From Verrucomicrobium sp. BvORR034 (GTDB taxonomy: Bacteria; Verrucomicrobiota; Verrucomicrobiia; Verrucomicrobiales; Verrucomicrobiaceae), in contig NZ_BATQ01000008.1 of NCBI RefSeq assembly GCF_000739635.1, positions 1-64,000 of the forward strand: a stretch of 64,000 nt of DNA, read 5' to 3'. Every line of letters starts with the position of its first letter. The first letter of the stretch is position 1. A program made the translations under genes and the position numbers. Below the pieces are notes generated by a model. It ran no database searches, was not told where the DNA came from, and worked only from the letters and a program-made list of their open reading frames with translations. Below, one piece after another: positions 45,087 to 52,907 of this stretch.

Positions 45087-46124
45087 CTACCTTGCTTGGC
45101 GCAGGCACGCATCTACCTGCTCCATCCGCTCCTGCACATCTCCCCGCACCTCCACCCATGTCGCGCCCATGGCGGTAAGTTGTTCCTCGTACCAATCATG
45201 CTGTTGTTGCCGAAACGCCGTGTCCCGCCGTGTCCCATCCTGGTCAAAGGGGATGTCCGGGGCACAGAGCACGTACAAGTCGTACTTCCGCTTCGCCAGA
45301 GTCCGCAGCTCTGGTTCGGCACGGCCGTGATCTTCCAGGCAGTAAAACAAGGTGGTCAACGGTGAGGTGTCGCAGAACAAATAACGGTTTGCCCTGCCGG
45401 CGGCCTCTGCTTCCCGGGCCACCTGCACCACTCCGATATGCAACAGATCCTCATACGACAGGTGCCCGCCCTGGTCCACCCAGAGCTCGCGGCCGTACTC
45501 CGTGACATGCAGCGTGTCATATTTCTGCGCCAGCGCGGTGGCCAGCGTGCTTTTGCCGGAGGATTCCCCGCCCAGGAGGCAGATGCGTTTCACAAAGGAG
45601 GCATAGACCACGGGGGACAACCACTGCCGCAGGCCATGGGGATCTGCCCGCAAGGCGGTGCCGCTCACGGGCAAGATGCTGCGACCTGGATCCACGGGCA
45701 CGTGAACCACCTCGGCATGGTCGGCATCAACTTCATCTCGGAAATAACACGTGAGCTCCGCGGCGAAGCCGTCGCCATAGCTTTCGCTTGTGAACACGGC
45801 ATCCACGGTAGTGTGCAGCACCTCCCGGCACCCCTGGCCGACAAACCGGCGGTGCCGCGATTCATCGGGATCGTCATTGGGCGGCGGCACCAGACCCCAG
45901 GGGTTGTCCGCTCCCAGCACGATGCGGGTGGTTTCTGGAAACAAGCTCTCCAGCCACACCGCCCGCTTCTCTGGTTCACAGCCCGGGAACTCCGGTACGG
46001 TGTAGCTCAGTACCACCACGGTTTCGCATTCCGCCAGGGCACGGCGGATCACAGCCTCATGACCCTTGTGCAGCGGGCAGAGCTTGCCCACCACCAGACC
46101 ACGCTGAAAGCGGCGCGTGATCAT
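45087..46124 (-). CDS. nadR: NadR-type NMN adenylyltransferase / ribosylnicotinamide kinase
   Basis: 345 aa from the ATG at 46124. The N-terminal nucleotidyltransferase has GKLCPLHKGH (13-22) and SGTALR (154-159). The C-terminal kinase P-loop is GGESSGKST (185-193), followed by ELRTLAKRKYDLYVLCAPDIPFDQDGTR. It converts nicotinamide riboside to NMN and NMN to NAD. The N-terminal DNA-binding repressor domain of enterobacterial NadR is absent. It overlaps pnuC by 4 nt (ATGA), so uptake and phosphorylation are coupled. Last gene of the eight-gene leftward cluster. Confidence 0.94.
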   Translation of the reverse strand: MITRRFQRGLVVGKLCPLHKGHEAVIRRALAECETVVVLSYTVPEFPGCEPEKRAVWLESLFPETTRIVLGADNPWGLVPPPNDDPDESRHRRFVGQGCREVLHTTVDAVFTSESYGDGFAAELTCYFRDEVDADHAEVVHVPVDPGRSILPVSGTALRADPHGLRQWLSPVVYASFVKRICLLGGESSGKSTLATALAQKYDTLHVTEYGRELWVDQGGHLSYEDLLHIGVVQVAREAEAAGRANRYLFCDTSPLTTLFYCLEDHGRAEPELRTLAKRKYDLYVLCAPDIPFDQDGTRRDTAFRQQQHDWYEEQLTAMGATWVEVRGDVQERMEQVDACLRQAR

Positions 46125-46753
46125 GCGACAGCAGAGGCAGAACCGGCCTCCGGATTGGATGTCGCCCCGCTGGCTTGTTGCGTCCGCAGCAACTGGTGCC
46201 AGTACCGCAGGGAAATCACCGCATTGATCCAGAAGGCGAAGTACAGGCCTGCGGTCACATAGAGTCCGCGGCTTGCAAAGAGCGGTACGGAGATCGTGTT
46301 CACCACCAGCCAGCACCACCAGTTCTCCACCCGACGGCCCACCAGAAGGAACTGCGCCACCACGCTGAAGGTCAGCACGGTGGAGTCCCAGTAGGGCGCA
46401 TAGGCATCGGTGTAATGGTGCAGCATGAGCCCGTAGGCCCCCGCCACGGCCAGGGCTGCCATCACCAGGACCAGACCCATCATGGGCGGCGTGCGGCGGA
46501 TCGGCAACTCGGTTGGGGACAGGCCCTTGTTTCCTCCACGCAGCCATCGCCACCAGCCCAGGGCACTGGCGGCGATGAAGAAGAACTGCAGCGCCACGTC
46601 GGCATACAGTCTCGCATCATAGAACACCTGGGCAAACAGCGCGCAGCCCAGGATGCCCGTCCACCAGGTGTGTACGCTGTTGCGTCCCGCCAGCAGGATG
46701 GACAGGGCGTTGACGGTGTTGGCGGCGATTTCCAGGATCAGATCCAGATTCAT
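46121..46753 (-). CDS. pnuC: Nicotinamide riboside transporter PnuC
   Basis: 210 aa from the ATG at 46753 (MNLDLILEIAANTVNALSIL). Seven hydrophobic segments, with the PnuC-type features 'NSVHTWWTGILGCALFAQVFYDARLYADVALQFFFI' and 'ENWWCWLVVNTISVPLFASRGLYVTAGLYFAFW' (parts: WWTGILG, NWWCWLVVN). Facilitates nicotinamide riboside entry, trapped by the NadR kinase. Overlaps both neighbours by 4 nt. Confidence 0.93.
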   Translation of the reverse strand: MNLDLILEIAANTVNALSILLAGRNSVHTWWTGILGCALFAQVFYDARLYADVALQFFFIAASALGWWRWLRGGNKGLSPTELPIRRTPPMMGLVLVMAALAVAGAYGLMLHHYTDAYAPYWDSTVLTFSVVAQFLLVGRRVENWWCWLVVNTISVPLFASRGLYVTAGLYFAFWINAVISLRYWHQLLRTQQASGATSNPEAGSASAVA

Positions 46754-48111
46754 GAGGTAGCGGGATCGGCGAGATCCGAGGTGTATTGGATGACCTTGCC
46801 ATCCAGGAAGTCTTGTTGTTCGATGTGCAACCGCAGGCCGTCGCCAAGAATCGATTGCAGGATCTGCCGCAGTTGGGTGTTCAGAGAGTCCATGCCGGCA
46901 TGACGGAATGTCACGGCTCCGTCCGTTCCCTGATGCACCGTCCACTGGGGCAGGGCCAGCGGGCGGAGGGCGTGGGTGATCTCGATATTGTTGATCCACG
47001 AACCCGAGGTGGTTCGATACCTCACCGGGGGCCGCCCCTGCAAGCCCACCAGCACTGGCTCCGGGCCGCGGAAGTCCAGCGCCGCGTGATCGCCGGTGCG
47101 ATATCTCAGCAGCGGCAGACAGAAGTTGAAGCCGCCCGTCAGCGTCACCTCGCCGCGTTCGCCTGGGGGCAGGGGGCGGTCTTCGTCATCCAGGATCTCC
47201 ACATACATGCGCGGTTGCAGCAGCACATGCCCGCCTGAGTTGGGATCTGCCACGGCAATAGGTCCTGCCTCGTTCATGGAGTACAAATCCAGCACTGGGC
47301 ACTGGAAGCGCGCCTCCAGTCGCTGACGGAGACCGGGCAGCAGCGTCATGGAGGTGCTCAGGAGCGCACGCGGCCGCCAGGTCACCGGCAGGGTGAGGAG
47401 CTCGGCAAAGGAAATGGGATCTCCTGTGTACACCTCCGCCTTCAGGTCATCCAGATACTTCGCCCGGTCTTCAGGATCACGCCAGTCGTCCGGGTGGAGG
47501 TTGATCTTGGCCAGCCCCGCCTCATTCATCGTGGGCGTCACGGAGACATAGGTGAAGCACTTCTTCTGGTGACCGATCAGCACCACCCCCACCTCACCCG
47601 CGCCGGCCAGGAGCGTGATGCCAACGCGGCGCAGCGCCCGCTTGTGAAAGGCCAGGTACGAGGCCGCCACCACGGGGTGGGAGGCCAGCAGCAGGGGGTG
47701 CCCGCTCGTGCCGCTGGTGCGGAAGTTGATCATCCGCTCCACCGGCACGCTGTCCGGCACGAAGGCCGCAATGTCCCGGCTCAGGTCGGCGCGGGAGACG
47801 GAGGGAATGTCCTCGAACCTTACGGGTGGCACCCCCTGCCTGCGGTAGTGCGGCACGTCGGCATAGGTGCTGGCGGTGAACTCCTCCAGCCAGCGCGGCG
47901 GTTTCCCAGCGCGCCAGTCGATGGCGGCCGCGGCGACCTCGCTTTCAAAGGCCCGCACGCGCGCCACTTCCTCGGGCAGCAGGCGGTTGCCGCTTTCATT
48001 GCGGTAGATGGGAGCATGGGGATGCTCTTTCAGAAAACTCAGCAGGCGCTGCCCCGCCGGTGTCAGGGTGGGGTAGCGGTCCAGATCAGTGGGCTGGGGA
48101 TCGGCGTCCAT
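46750..48111 (-). CDS. Adenylate-forming ligase (CapK / phenylacetyl-CoA ligase type)
   Basis: 453 aa. ANL-superfamily motifs: the phosphate-binding loop RTSGTSGHP (131-139), aromatic-x3-Glu motif LYSMNEAGPI (YSMNE), and YRTGDHAALD (the Asp contacting ribose). Overall it resembles PaaK/CapK-like enzymes, which activate a carboxylate as the acyl-adenylate. The C-terminal subdomain is present ('SGSWINNIEITHALR...'). Substrate unknown. It overlaps pnuC by 4 nt and begins 9 nt after the 194-aa gene, so it belongs to the same transcript. A CoA or amine acceptor cannot be inferred. Confidence 0.82.
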   Translation of the reverse strand: MDADPQPTDLDRYPTLTPAGQRLLSFLKEHPHAPIYRNESGNRLLPEEVARVRAFESEVAAAAIDWRAGKPPRWLEEFTASTYADVPHYRRQGVPPVRFEDIPSVSRADLSRDIAAFVPDSVPVERMINFRTSGTSGHPLLLASHPVVAASYLAFHKRALRRVGITLLAGAGEVGVVLIGHQKKCFTYVSVTPTMNEAGLAKINLHPDDWRDPEDRAKYLDDLKAEVYTGDPISFAELLTLPVTWRPRALLSTSMTLLPGLRQRLEARFQCPVLDLYSMNEAGPIAVADPNSGGHVLLQPRMYVEILDDEDRPLPPGERGEVTLTGGFNFCLPLLRYRTGDHAALDFRGPEPVLVGLQGRPPVRYRTTSGSWINNIEITHALRPLALPQWTVHQGTDGAVTFRHAGMDSLNTQLRQILQSILGDGLRLHIEQQDFLDGKVIQYTSDLADPATS

Positions 48112-48120
48112 GCGGAGAGA

Positions 48121-48705
48121 TTATTCGCGGGTGTATTTGTCGGCCGATTCCTCCGCCGCCTTCTTGGCCAGCGCCTCGCGAATGGCCCGGGCCCTCAACT
48201 CGGCAGCCCGGGCGGCAGCGATGACGCGGGACCGTTCCGTGGCACTGAGGCTGGTGAGGCGGTCCTGTGCCTGGGCGGGTGACTCGCCCTCTGGGCGGAA
48301 GTCCAGCCGCGCCAGGGTGATGCGGGTGATTTCCTCGCTCCGGTCCGGATCGGTGAGGAATGCATGGGCCACTGTCTGCTCCGCCAGATCACGGGCCGTG
48401 CCTTCCAGCAGGGGCAGGAGGGTCCCGGCACTGAACCGGTGTTTGATGAACCACTCATCCGCTGCCAGCCAGGTAAGCAGCAGGGTGACAGCCAGCCGGT
48501 TGCGGTCCCGGGAGGCGTCCTTGCCGGTGAAGGCCGCCATCTCGGAGGGTGTGGGGGCGGCACCATGCAGCCGCAGCAGATCTGCCACCACGGAGTCCAC
48601 ATGCACTCGTCCCTTGGAGCCGATCTTCGGTTCATCCAGAAACTCAGCCGGCGTCTCCGCGAGCCGGTGCAGCAGGGTTTCGAGTGGAGGGCCTTCGTGG
48701 GTCAT
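48121..48705 (-). CDS. Helical protein of unknown function in the MoxR cluster
   Basis: 194 aa. Ala/Leu/Arg/Glu-rich, predicted helical throughout. 'VADLLRLHGAAPTPSEMAAFTGKDASRDRNRLAVTLLLTWLAADEWF' (parts) looks like a compact helical bundle. The charged C-terminus (RAAELRARAIREALAKKAAEESADKYTRE) is coiled-coil-like. No signal peptide, cysteines or catalytic motifs. Likely a cytoplasmic partner of the neighbouring enzymes; I do not recognise the family. Confidence 0.65.
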   Translation of the reverse strand: MTHEGPPLETLLHRLAETPAEFLDEPKIGSKGRVHVDSVVADLLRLHGAAPTPSEMAAFTGKDASRDRNRLAVTLLLTWLAADEWFIKHRFSAGTLLPLLEGTARDLAEQTVAHAFLTDPDRSEEITRITLARLDFRPEGESPAQAQDRLTSLSATERSRVIAAARAAELRARAIREALAKKAAEESADKYTRE

Positions 48706-48717
48706 GGGGGAGAGAGA

Positions 48718-48766
48718 AATTATGAATTATGAATTATGAATTATGAATGCGGAATGCGGAATGCGG
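48718..48766. repeat. 4 x AATTATG plus 3 x AATGCGG heptad array
   Basis: 49 nt: four perfect AATTATG units (48718-48745) followed in phase by three perfect AATGCGG units (48746-48766). It lies within the leftward cluster, between the radical SAM stop (48788) and the start of the 194-aa gene (48705). On the transcribed strand the first type carries TAA. Confidence 0.9.
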
Positions 48767-48787
48767 GGCGGGAGGTTCGGGCTTGGC

Positions 48788-49819
48788 TCACAACCCGTAA
48801 GTCCCAACTTTGACCTTGGCCGTTGTGAACTTCGCACACACTTGGGTGCTGTGACAATCCTCGCACGCGGCGGCACGATGACCGTTGCGAAGCTGACGAA
48901 AGCGGTCCGGCAGGGACAACAGATCGCCTACAGTACGCAATGCTGAGATGGGCACGCCATAGGCCTCCGGGGTGTAGCTGCACGGCGCGATGCGACCGGC
49001 TTCGTCCACGAAAAGGAAGCTCTGCCCCGGGTGGCAGTCTGCCACGGACAGATGGCGGCCCTGGGCGGTCATGGCCAGCCGCTGCAGGTAGGCGGCCCCA
49101 CCCAGCAGGTGTACCCCTTGATCAGCCAGTCGTTGTTGCCAGCCAAGCCAGCGGTCGGCCAGCCAGTCCACCTGGGCGGGGAGGAGCCGGTGGGCGGGGT
49201 AATACTCCGGCCGGTCCAGGCCGCCGAGCTGGTTGCAAGTGATTTCCTCGATTCCCCAGTCCGCGAGACTCTGGCAGAGAGCGGGAAAGGCGGTCACTGT
49301 TTCGCGAAAGAGCACCACATTCGCCCGCAGCAGGGGGCCTTGGCCCGTCAGGTTCTTTTGTCGCGCCAGCGTCTGCACGCCCTCCCGCAGACCGTCATGC
49401 AGACCGGATTGTCCGCGCAGGGCATCGTGCACCGCCGCAGTGCCGTCCACGCTCACGGTCAGCTCCGCATAGTATTCCTGAAGGTGCGACTGCACCTCCG
49501 CGCGATGCAAGGTGGTGCCGTTCGTCGTGGTGCTGAGGCGCAGGTGCAGATCATCCCGGCAATGGCGGGTGAGCGCCTCCAGCGGCTTCCACAGCAGCGG
49601 TTCCCCGCCCAGCCAGCTCAGCAGCACCGGGCGGCCCGTGACTTGGGACCAGGCGGCCAGCACGGCGGCAAAACGGCGTATCTCAGCCGGATCCGCCACA
49701 CCCCGGGGGCGCTCCAGCCGGGCGTCATAGGCGCAGAAAGGGCACCGCAGATTGCAGCGCTCAGTCACACGCCACACCACCACCAGGGGATCCTGTGAAA
49801 CTGACGCCAGCGGGTTCAC
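48788..49819 (-). CDS. Radical SAM protein with C-terminal Cys cluster (SPASM-like)
   Basis: 343 aa. The [4Fe-4S]-SAM motif is CNLRCPFC (Cys22, Cys26, Cys29), followed by LSWLGGEPLLWKPLE (GGE motif) and STTTNGT. The C-terminal region has CHPGQSFLFVDEAGRIAPCSY and CEDCHSTQVC (Cys319, 322, 328), consistent with auxiliary Fe-S cluster ligands of the SPASM/twitch type. Such enzymes modify peptides or proteins (sactipeptide, PQQ or maturase families). The start overlaps the VWA gene stop by 4 nt, arguing for coupled expression. No precursor peptide gene is apparent nearby. Confidence 0.88.
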   Translation of the reverse strand: MNPLASVSQDPLVVVWRVTERCNLRCPFCAYDARLERPRGVADPAEIRRFAAVLAAWSQVTGRPVLLSWLGGEPLLWKPLEALTRHCRDDLHLRLSTTTNGTTLHRAEVQSHLQEYYAELTVSVDGTAAVHDALRGQSGLHDGLREGVQTLARQKNLTGQGPLLRANVVLFRETVTAFPALCQSLADWGIEEITCNQLGGLDRPEYYPAHRLLPAQVDWLADRWLGWQQRLADQGVHLLGGAAYLQRLAMTAQGRHLSVADCHPGQSFLFVDEAGRIAPCSYTPEAYGVPISALRTVGDLLSLPDRFRQLRNGHRAAACEDCHSTQVCAKFTTAKVKVGTYGL

Positions 49820-51705
49820 AATTGGATCGGAGGGCGGGGTGCGCCGTGGCCGGCGGTCCCGCTGGTGAAGGTTCGAGGTTTTACCGAGCGGGTGACCTGC
49901 TGACCCCGGCCGTAGTGCTGCCGGCTGAAGGCCCGGGCAAAGGCCACCAGATCCTCCCAGGTGGCCACCCGGTGCACGTTCCAGCCTTGTTCATCGCGCG
50001 CTCTTTTGATGGCGGCAAACGAGGCATAGGTTCCCGCATGCTGCTCCCAGTTCTGGGCCAGGTTCAGCACCATGGTGCCGCCGCCGCGCGCCTTCTCCAG
50101 CGCCATGGCACTCACATCCCAGCCGGAGTTGCCCTTTTCATCCTGTTGGAAGAGCGTGTCCACCCCATCGTCTGAGATGATGAGGATGTGCGCAGGCCGG
50201 GCATCCGGCGGACGTGGGCCAAAGGTGTCGCGGAGCTGGTGGATGGGGAAGGCCGTGCCGCCGCCGAAGTAGCCGGTAAGCACGCGCAGGATGGACACCT
50301 CATCCCTCACAAAGCCCGGGGTCGTGGTGTATTGCTGCTTCCAGCTCCACAGGGTGGCCTGTACCCGTGCGCCGGTGCGCAGGGCGGAGAGGCAGATGAT
50401 CGCCCCCGCCAGCGCCGGGTAGGAGATGAGCATCTGTGGATTGGCCATGGAGCCGGAGCTGTCCACATAGATATCCAGATCCAGGGGTTCCTTGCGCGGT
50501 TCCACCCCCTCGCTCTCGCCCCAGATGCGTTGCACCGTGGTCACGCCGGGGATGACCTTGGGGCTGATCAGCACACTTTGCATCCAGTCCAGGGCATCCA
50601 TGGGATCGCCCAGTGCCCAGGGCTCCAGCCCCTCCGGCAGGGGATCAGAACTGCGGGGCAGCTCCCGCGTGGGGAAGGGGATGAGGTGGGGCAGCGCCTG
50701 TTCGCGGTAATAACGCACTGCAGCATCGTGATCACTGATGGGCACACCGGCTGCGCGCAGGATTTCACCATATTCAAACGGCTGCCGTGCCTGACCCCGC
50801 GCCTGCTGGTTGGCGGGCACCATCGTGGGCAGGACGTCCCCTGCGACCTCGGTGTCTGCGTCCGCTCCCATGGACTCGCCGTTCAGCTCCGGATCCAGCG
50901 CGGGATGGATTGCACCCTCCTTTTCGCCCGGTTCCATTTCGGTGAGGCCGGTGATCTCGCCACCCACGGCTGCGCCCTTGGTGTCGAAGAACTTCGCCAG
51001 CAGCTCCTGGGACTTCTTGTCCTCCAGCAGATGCGGCAGGAGCAGGGCGGCAAAGCGGCCGCTGCCCTGCAGCCAGTCCCGGGAGTACACGCGGATGAGC
51101 CGCGCCCCCAGCCAGGCATCGCCATCGCTGCGGTCATCCACCGTGCCCGCCAGCGACCCGCGCTCCAGCCGCCAGAGTATTTCATAGATCCGCATGTAGA
51201 GCTTCCACACTGCGCCATCGGCGGAGCCCTCCTGCTGTTTGCGGATGCGGCGGTAAACCTCGTCCATGCGCAGGCCCGCGCTGCGTTGCAGGCGGTCGTT
51301 GATGAGGAGATCCGTGTACAGATTGGCCACCATGGGGGCCTGGTGCTCCAGGGTGGGCAGGCCCCAGCGCATGCGGGAGAGCATGCGGCCGTGGTCGGTG
51401 AGGTTGGCCGGGGCCAGCACGTGGTGGCCGATCTCGTGGGCCAGGATTTCGACCCCCAGGTCCGACACATCGGAGGCCATCACCTCTGCCAAGCTCACCA
51501 CCACCGCCTGATCCGCGAGGCGGATCATCGCGAAGCTGCCCGCGAGCCCCTCGCGGCGCTCCTCGTCCGGCGTCACGCAGAGCCGGGGCGGGCTCAACCG
51601 GGTGAAGCGGCTCCATGCCTCCAGCGCGGCCGGCCATTGTTCCTCCCACCGGAGGCGCAGGGCCTCCAGCTGTTGGGGATCGAACCGATGCGGCTTGCGT
51701 TTCAT
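49816..51705 (-). CDS. Zincin-like metallopeptidase / von Willebrand A domain protein
   Basis: 629 aa. Residues 87-100 contain ILAHEIGHHVLAP with HEIGH (90-94), a zincin motif. The following helices resemble the DUF2201-type metallopeptidase-like domain that precedes VWA domains. The C-terminal VWA domain carries the MIDAS DSSGS at 415-419 (DLDIYVDSSGSMANPQ) with later Thr/Asp positions (GGGTAFP, IISDDGVD). It is the VWA partner expected for the MoxR ATPase, as in ViaA-RavA, CbbO-CbbQ or NorD-NorQ pairs. 4-nt overlaps with both flanking genes. Confidence 0.85.
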   Translation of the reverse strand: MKRKPHRFDPQQLEALRLRWEEQWPAALEAWSRFTRLSPPRLCVTPDEERREGLAGSFAMIRLADQAVVVSLAEVMASDVSDLGVEILAHEIGHHVLAPANLTDHGRMLSRMRWGLPTLEHQAPMVANLYTDLLINDRLQRSAGLRMDEVYRRIRKQQEGSADGAVWKLYMRIYEILWRLERGSLAGTVDDRSDGDAWLGARLIRVYSRDWLQGSGRFAALLLPHLLEDKKSQELLAKFFDTKGAAVGGEITGLTEMEPGEKEGAIHPALDPELNGESMGADADTEVAGDVLPTMVPANQQARGQARQPFEYGEILRAAGVPISDHDAAVRYYREQALPHLIPFPTRELPRSSDPLPEGLEPWALGDPMDALDWMQSVLISPKVIPGVTTVQRIWGESEGVEPRKEPLDLDIYVDSSGSMANPQMLISYPALAGAIICLSALRTGARVQATLWSWKQQYTTTPGFVRDEVSILRVLTGYFGGGTAFPIHQLRDTFGPRPPDARPAHILIISDDGVDTLFQQDEKGNSGWDVSAMALEKARGGGTMVLNLAQNWEQHAGTYASFAAIKRARDEQGWNVHRVATWEDLVAFARAFSRQHYGRGQQVTRSVKPRTFTSGTAGHGAPRPPIQL

Positions 51706-52760
51706 GGTGCGTCGTCTTCTCCTCCATGGCCCGGCACCGCGTAGAGCAGCACCGCATGGGTCAGCGCGCCGGTGATGGCCACGGTGTGGTCCAGCCGGGC
51801 CACACTGGTCACGGGGCCGATGTCCGCGGGCACTTCCACGCCGGCCGGTACCTGTGGGATCTGCGGGCGGGCGGCGGCCAGCTCCTCCGGAGTGGCCCGG
51901 TGGAAGGTCGCGCCAAAGGCATCCGCGGTGAGCAGCCAGCCATCATTGCCGCTGCGCACATAGAGCTGGTCCTGTGCCACCACCAGGCGCGGTGGTTCAG
52001 GAAACAGGCCGCCGAATCCGCGAAAAGCCCCAGTGCGCCGTATCAGCCGCGAGGTGCTCGGGTCCCTCCCGTTGGAATGGCCTCTGCCGTTGTTTCCCAG
52101 TCCCCGGGTCCAGCGCCCGTCTTGCAGTCGCTGACGAATCTCTGGCCAGGTGGAGATGTCCGGCGCGTGGGATGCCGGATAGCCGTTGGAGGTCTCAGGC
52201 ATGGTCAGCGCCGCCAGCGCCAGTTCGGGAGGCAACGTGTCCGCCACCGACAGCGCGCTCTCCCGGTAGTGAGCCAGTCCGCAACGCCAGGCCGCCACCT
52301 GCCCCGCTTTGAGAAAGGTCTCGGGCGATTCTGCCAAGGGGGCGAGACGGGTCAGAATTCCCAGCCAGTCCTGTGGCCGGGCGCCGGGCACGGTGCCCAG
52401 TTGATGCGCAGCATTGCTCAGGGCCCCGATAACCTCACGAGGCGCGGCCATGACATGAGTCAGTGCGACGGGCAGCCCTTCTTCCCAGAGCCGCTGGATC
52501 CACGGGTGCCGGGCCTGGGCTCCCACCAGTCGTTGGGCCACCAGCTCCAGGCCCACCTCATAGCCCGCCTGCGCCACGGCCACCGCTGCCTCCGGGTTCG
52601 TGGAATGCACCTTCACCACCAGCGGATCCAGCGTGATCTGCAGGAAGTTTGAGAACGACTCCGCCTCCAGCGCCGGGAACTGTTTCTTCGCCAGCGCGTA
52701 CTGGGCGTTGAACTCCTCGCGACCGGACTTGAGGATGGCGGTGAAAACGGCGGAGATCAT
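51702..52760 (-). CDS. Unknown protein between MoxR and VWA genes
   Basis: 352 aa from the ATG at 52760. The N-terminal ~190 residues are helical ('AVAVAQAGYEVGLELVAQRLVGAQARHPWIQRLWEEGLPVALTHVMAAP', in part). A basic low-complexity linker follows (RGLGNNGRGHSNGRDPSTSRLIRRTG). The C-terminus is beta-rich ('PRLVVAQDQLYVRSGNDGWLLTADAFG'). No known motif recognised. By position it would be the third component of a MoxR/VWA ternary set. Overlaps the VWA gene by 4 nt. Confidence 0.72.
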   Translation of the reverse strand: MISAVFTAILKSGREEFNAQYALAKKQFPALEAESFSNFLQITLDPLVVKVHSTNPEAAVAVAQAGYEVGLELVAQRLVGAQARHPWIQRLWEEGLPVALTHVMAAPREVIGALSNAAHQLGTVPGARPQDWLGILTRLAPLAESPETFLKAGQVAAWRCGLAHYRESALSVADTLPPELALAALTMPETSNGYPASHAPDISTWPEIRQRLQDGRWTRGLGNNGRGHSNGRDPSTSRLIRRTGAFRGFGGLFPEPPRLVVAQDQLYVRSGNDGWLLTADAFGATFHRATPEELAAARPQIPQVPAGVEVPADIGPVTSVARLDHTVAITGALTHAVLLYAVPGHGGEDDAP

Positions 52761-52849
52761 GGGGGAAAGAGGTCCATTCTGTTTAACCACAGAGACGCAG
52801 AGAGCACAGAGGAAGGGAAGATTTTTGATTCAACGACTCGCCCGCATCC

Positions 52850-52907
52850 CGGTTCACTGAATCACTGAGCTACTGAATTACTGGTTTACCGAATGACTGA
52901 ATTACCG
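52850..52907. repeat. Octad array at the 3' end of the MoxR gene
   Basis: Read on the minus strand, seven 8-bp units: CGGTAATT, CAGTCATT, CGGTAAAC, CAGTAATT, CAGTAGCT, CAGTGATT, CAGTGAAC. All but one contain a stop triplet, and the stop codon of the ATPase (TAA, complement of 52902-52904) is in the first unit. Same unit family as 59891-60032. An ACCACAGAGACGCAGAGAGC word lies near 52786-52805. Confidence 0.8.

Noticed and set aside
46125-46553. N-terminal extension of NadR in frame
   Set aside because: It runs through the pnuC gene in another frame; the 4-nt overlap start at 46124 gives the family N-terminus.
50188-51744. 518-codon plus-strand open frame
   Set aside because: Antisense to the zincin-VWA gene.
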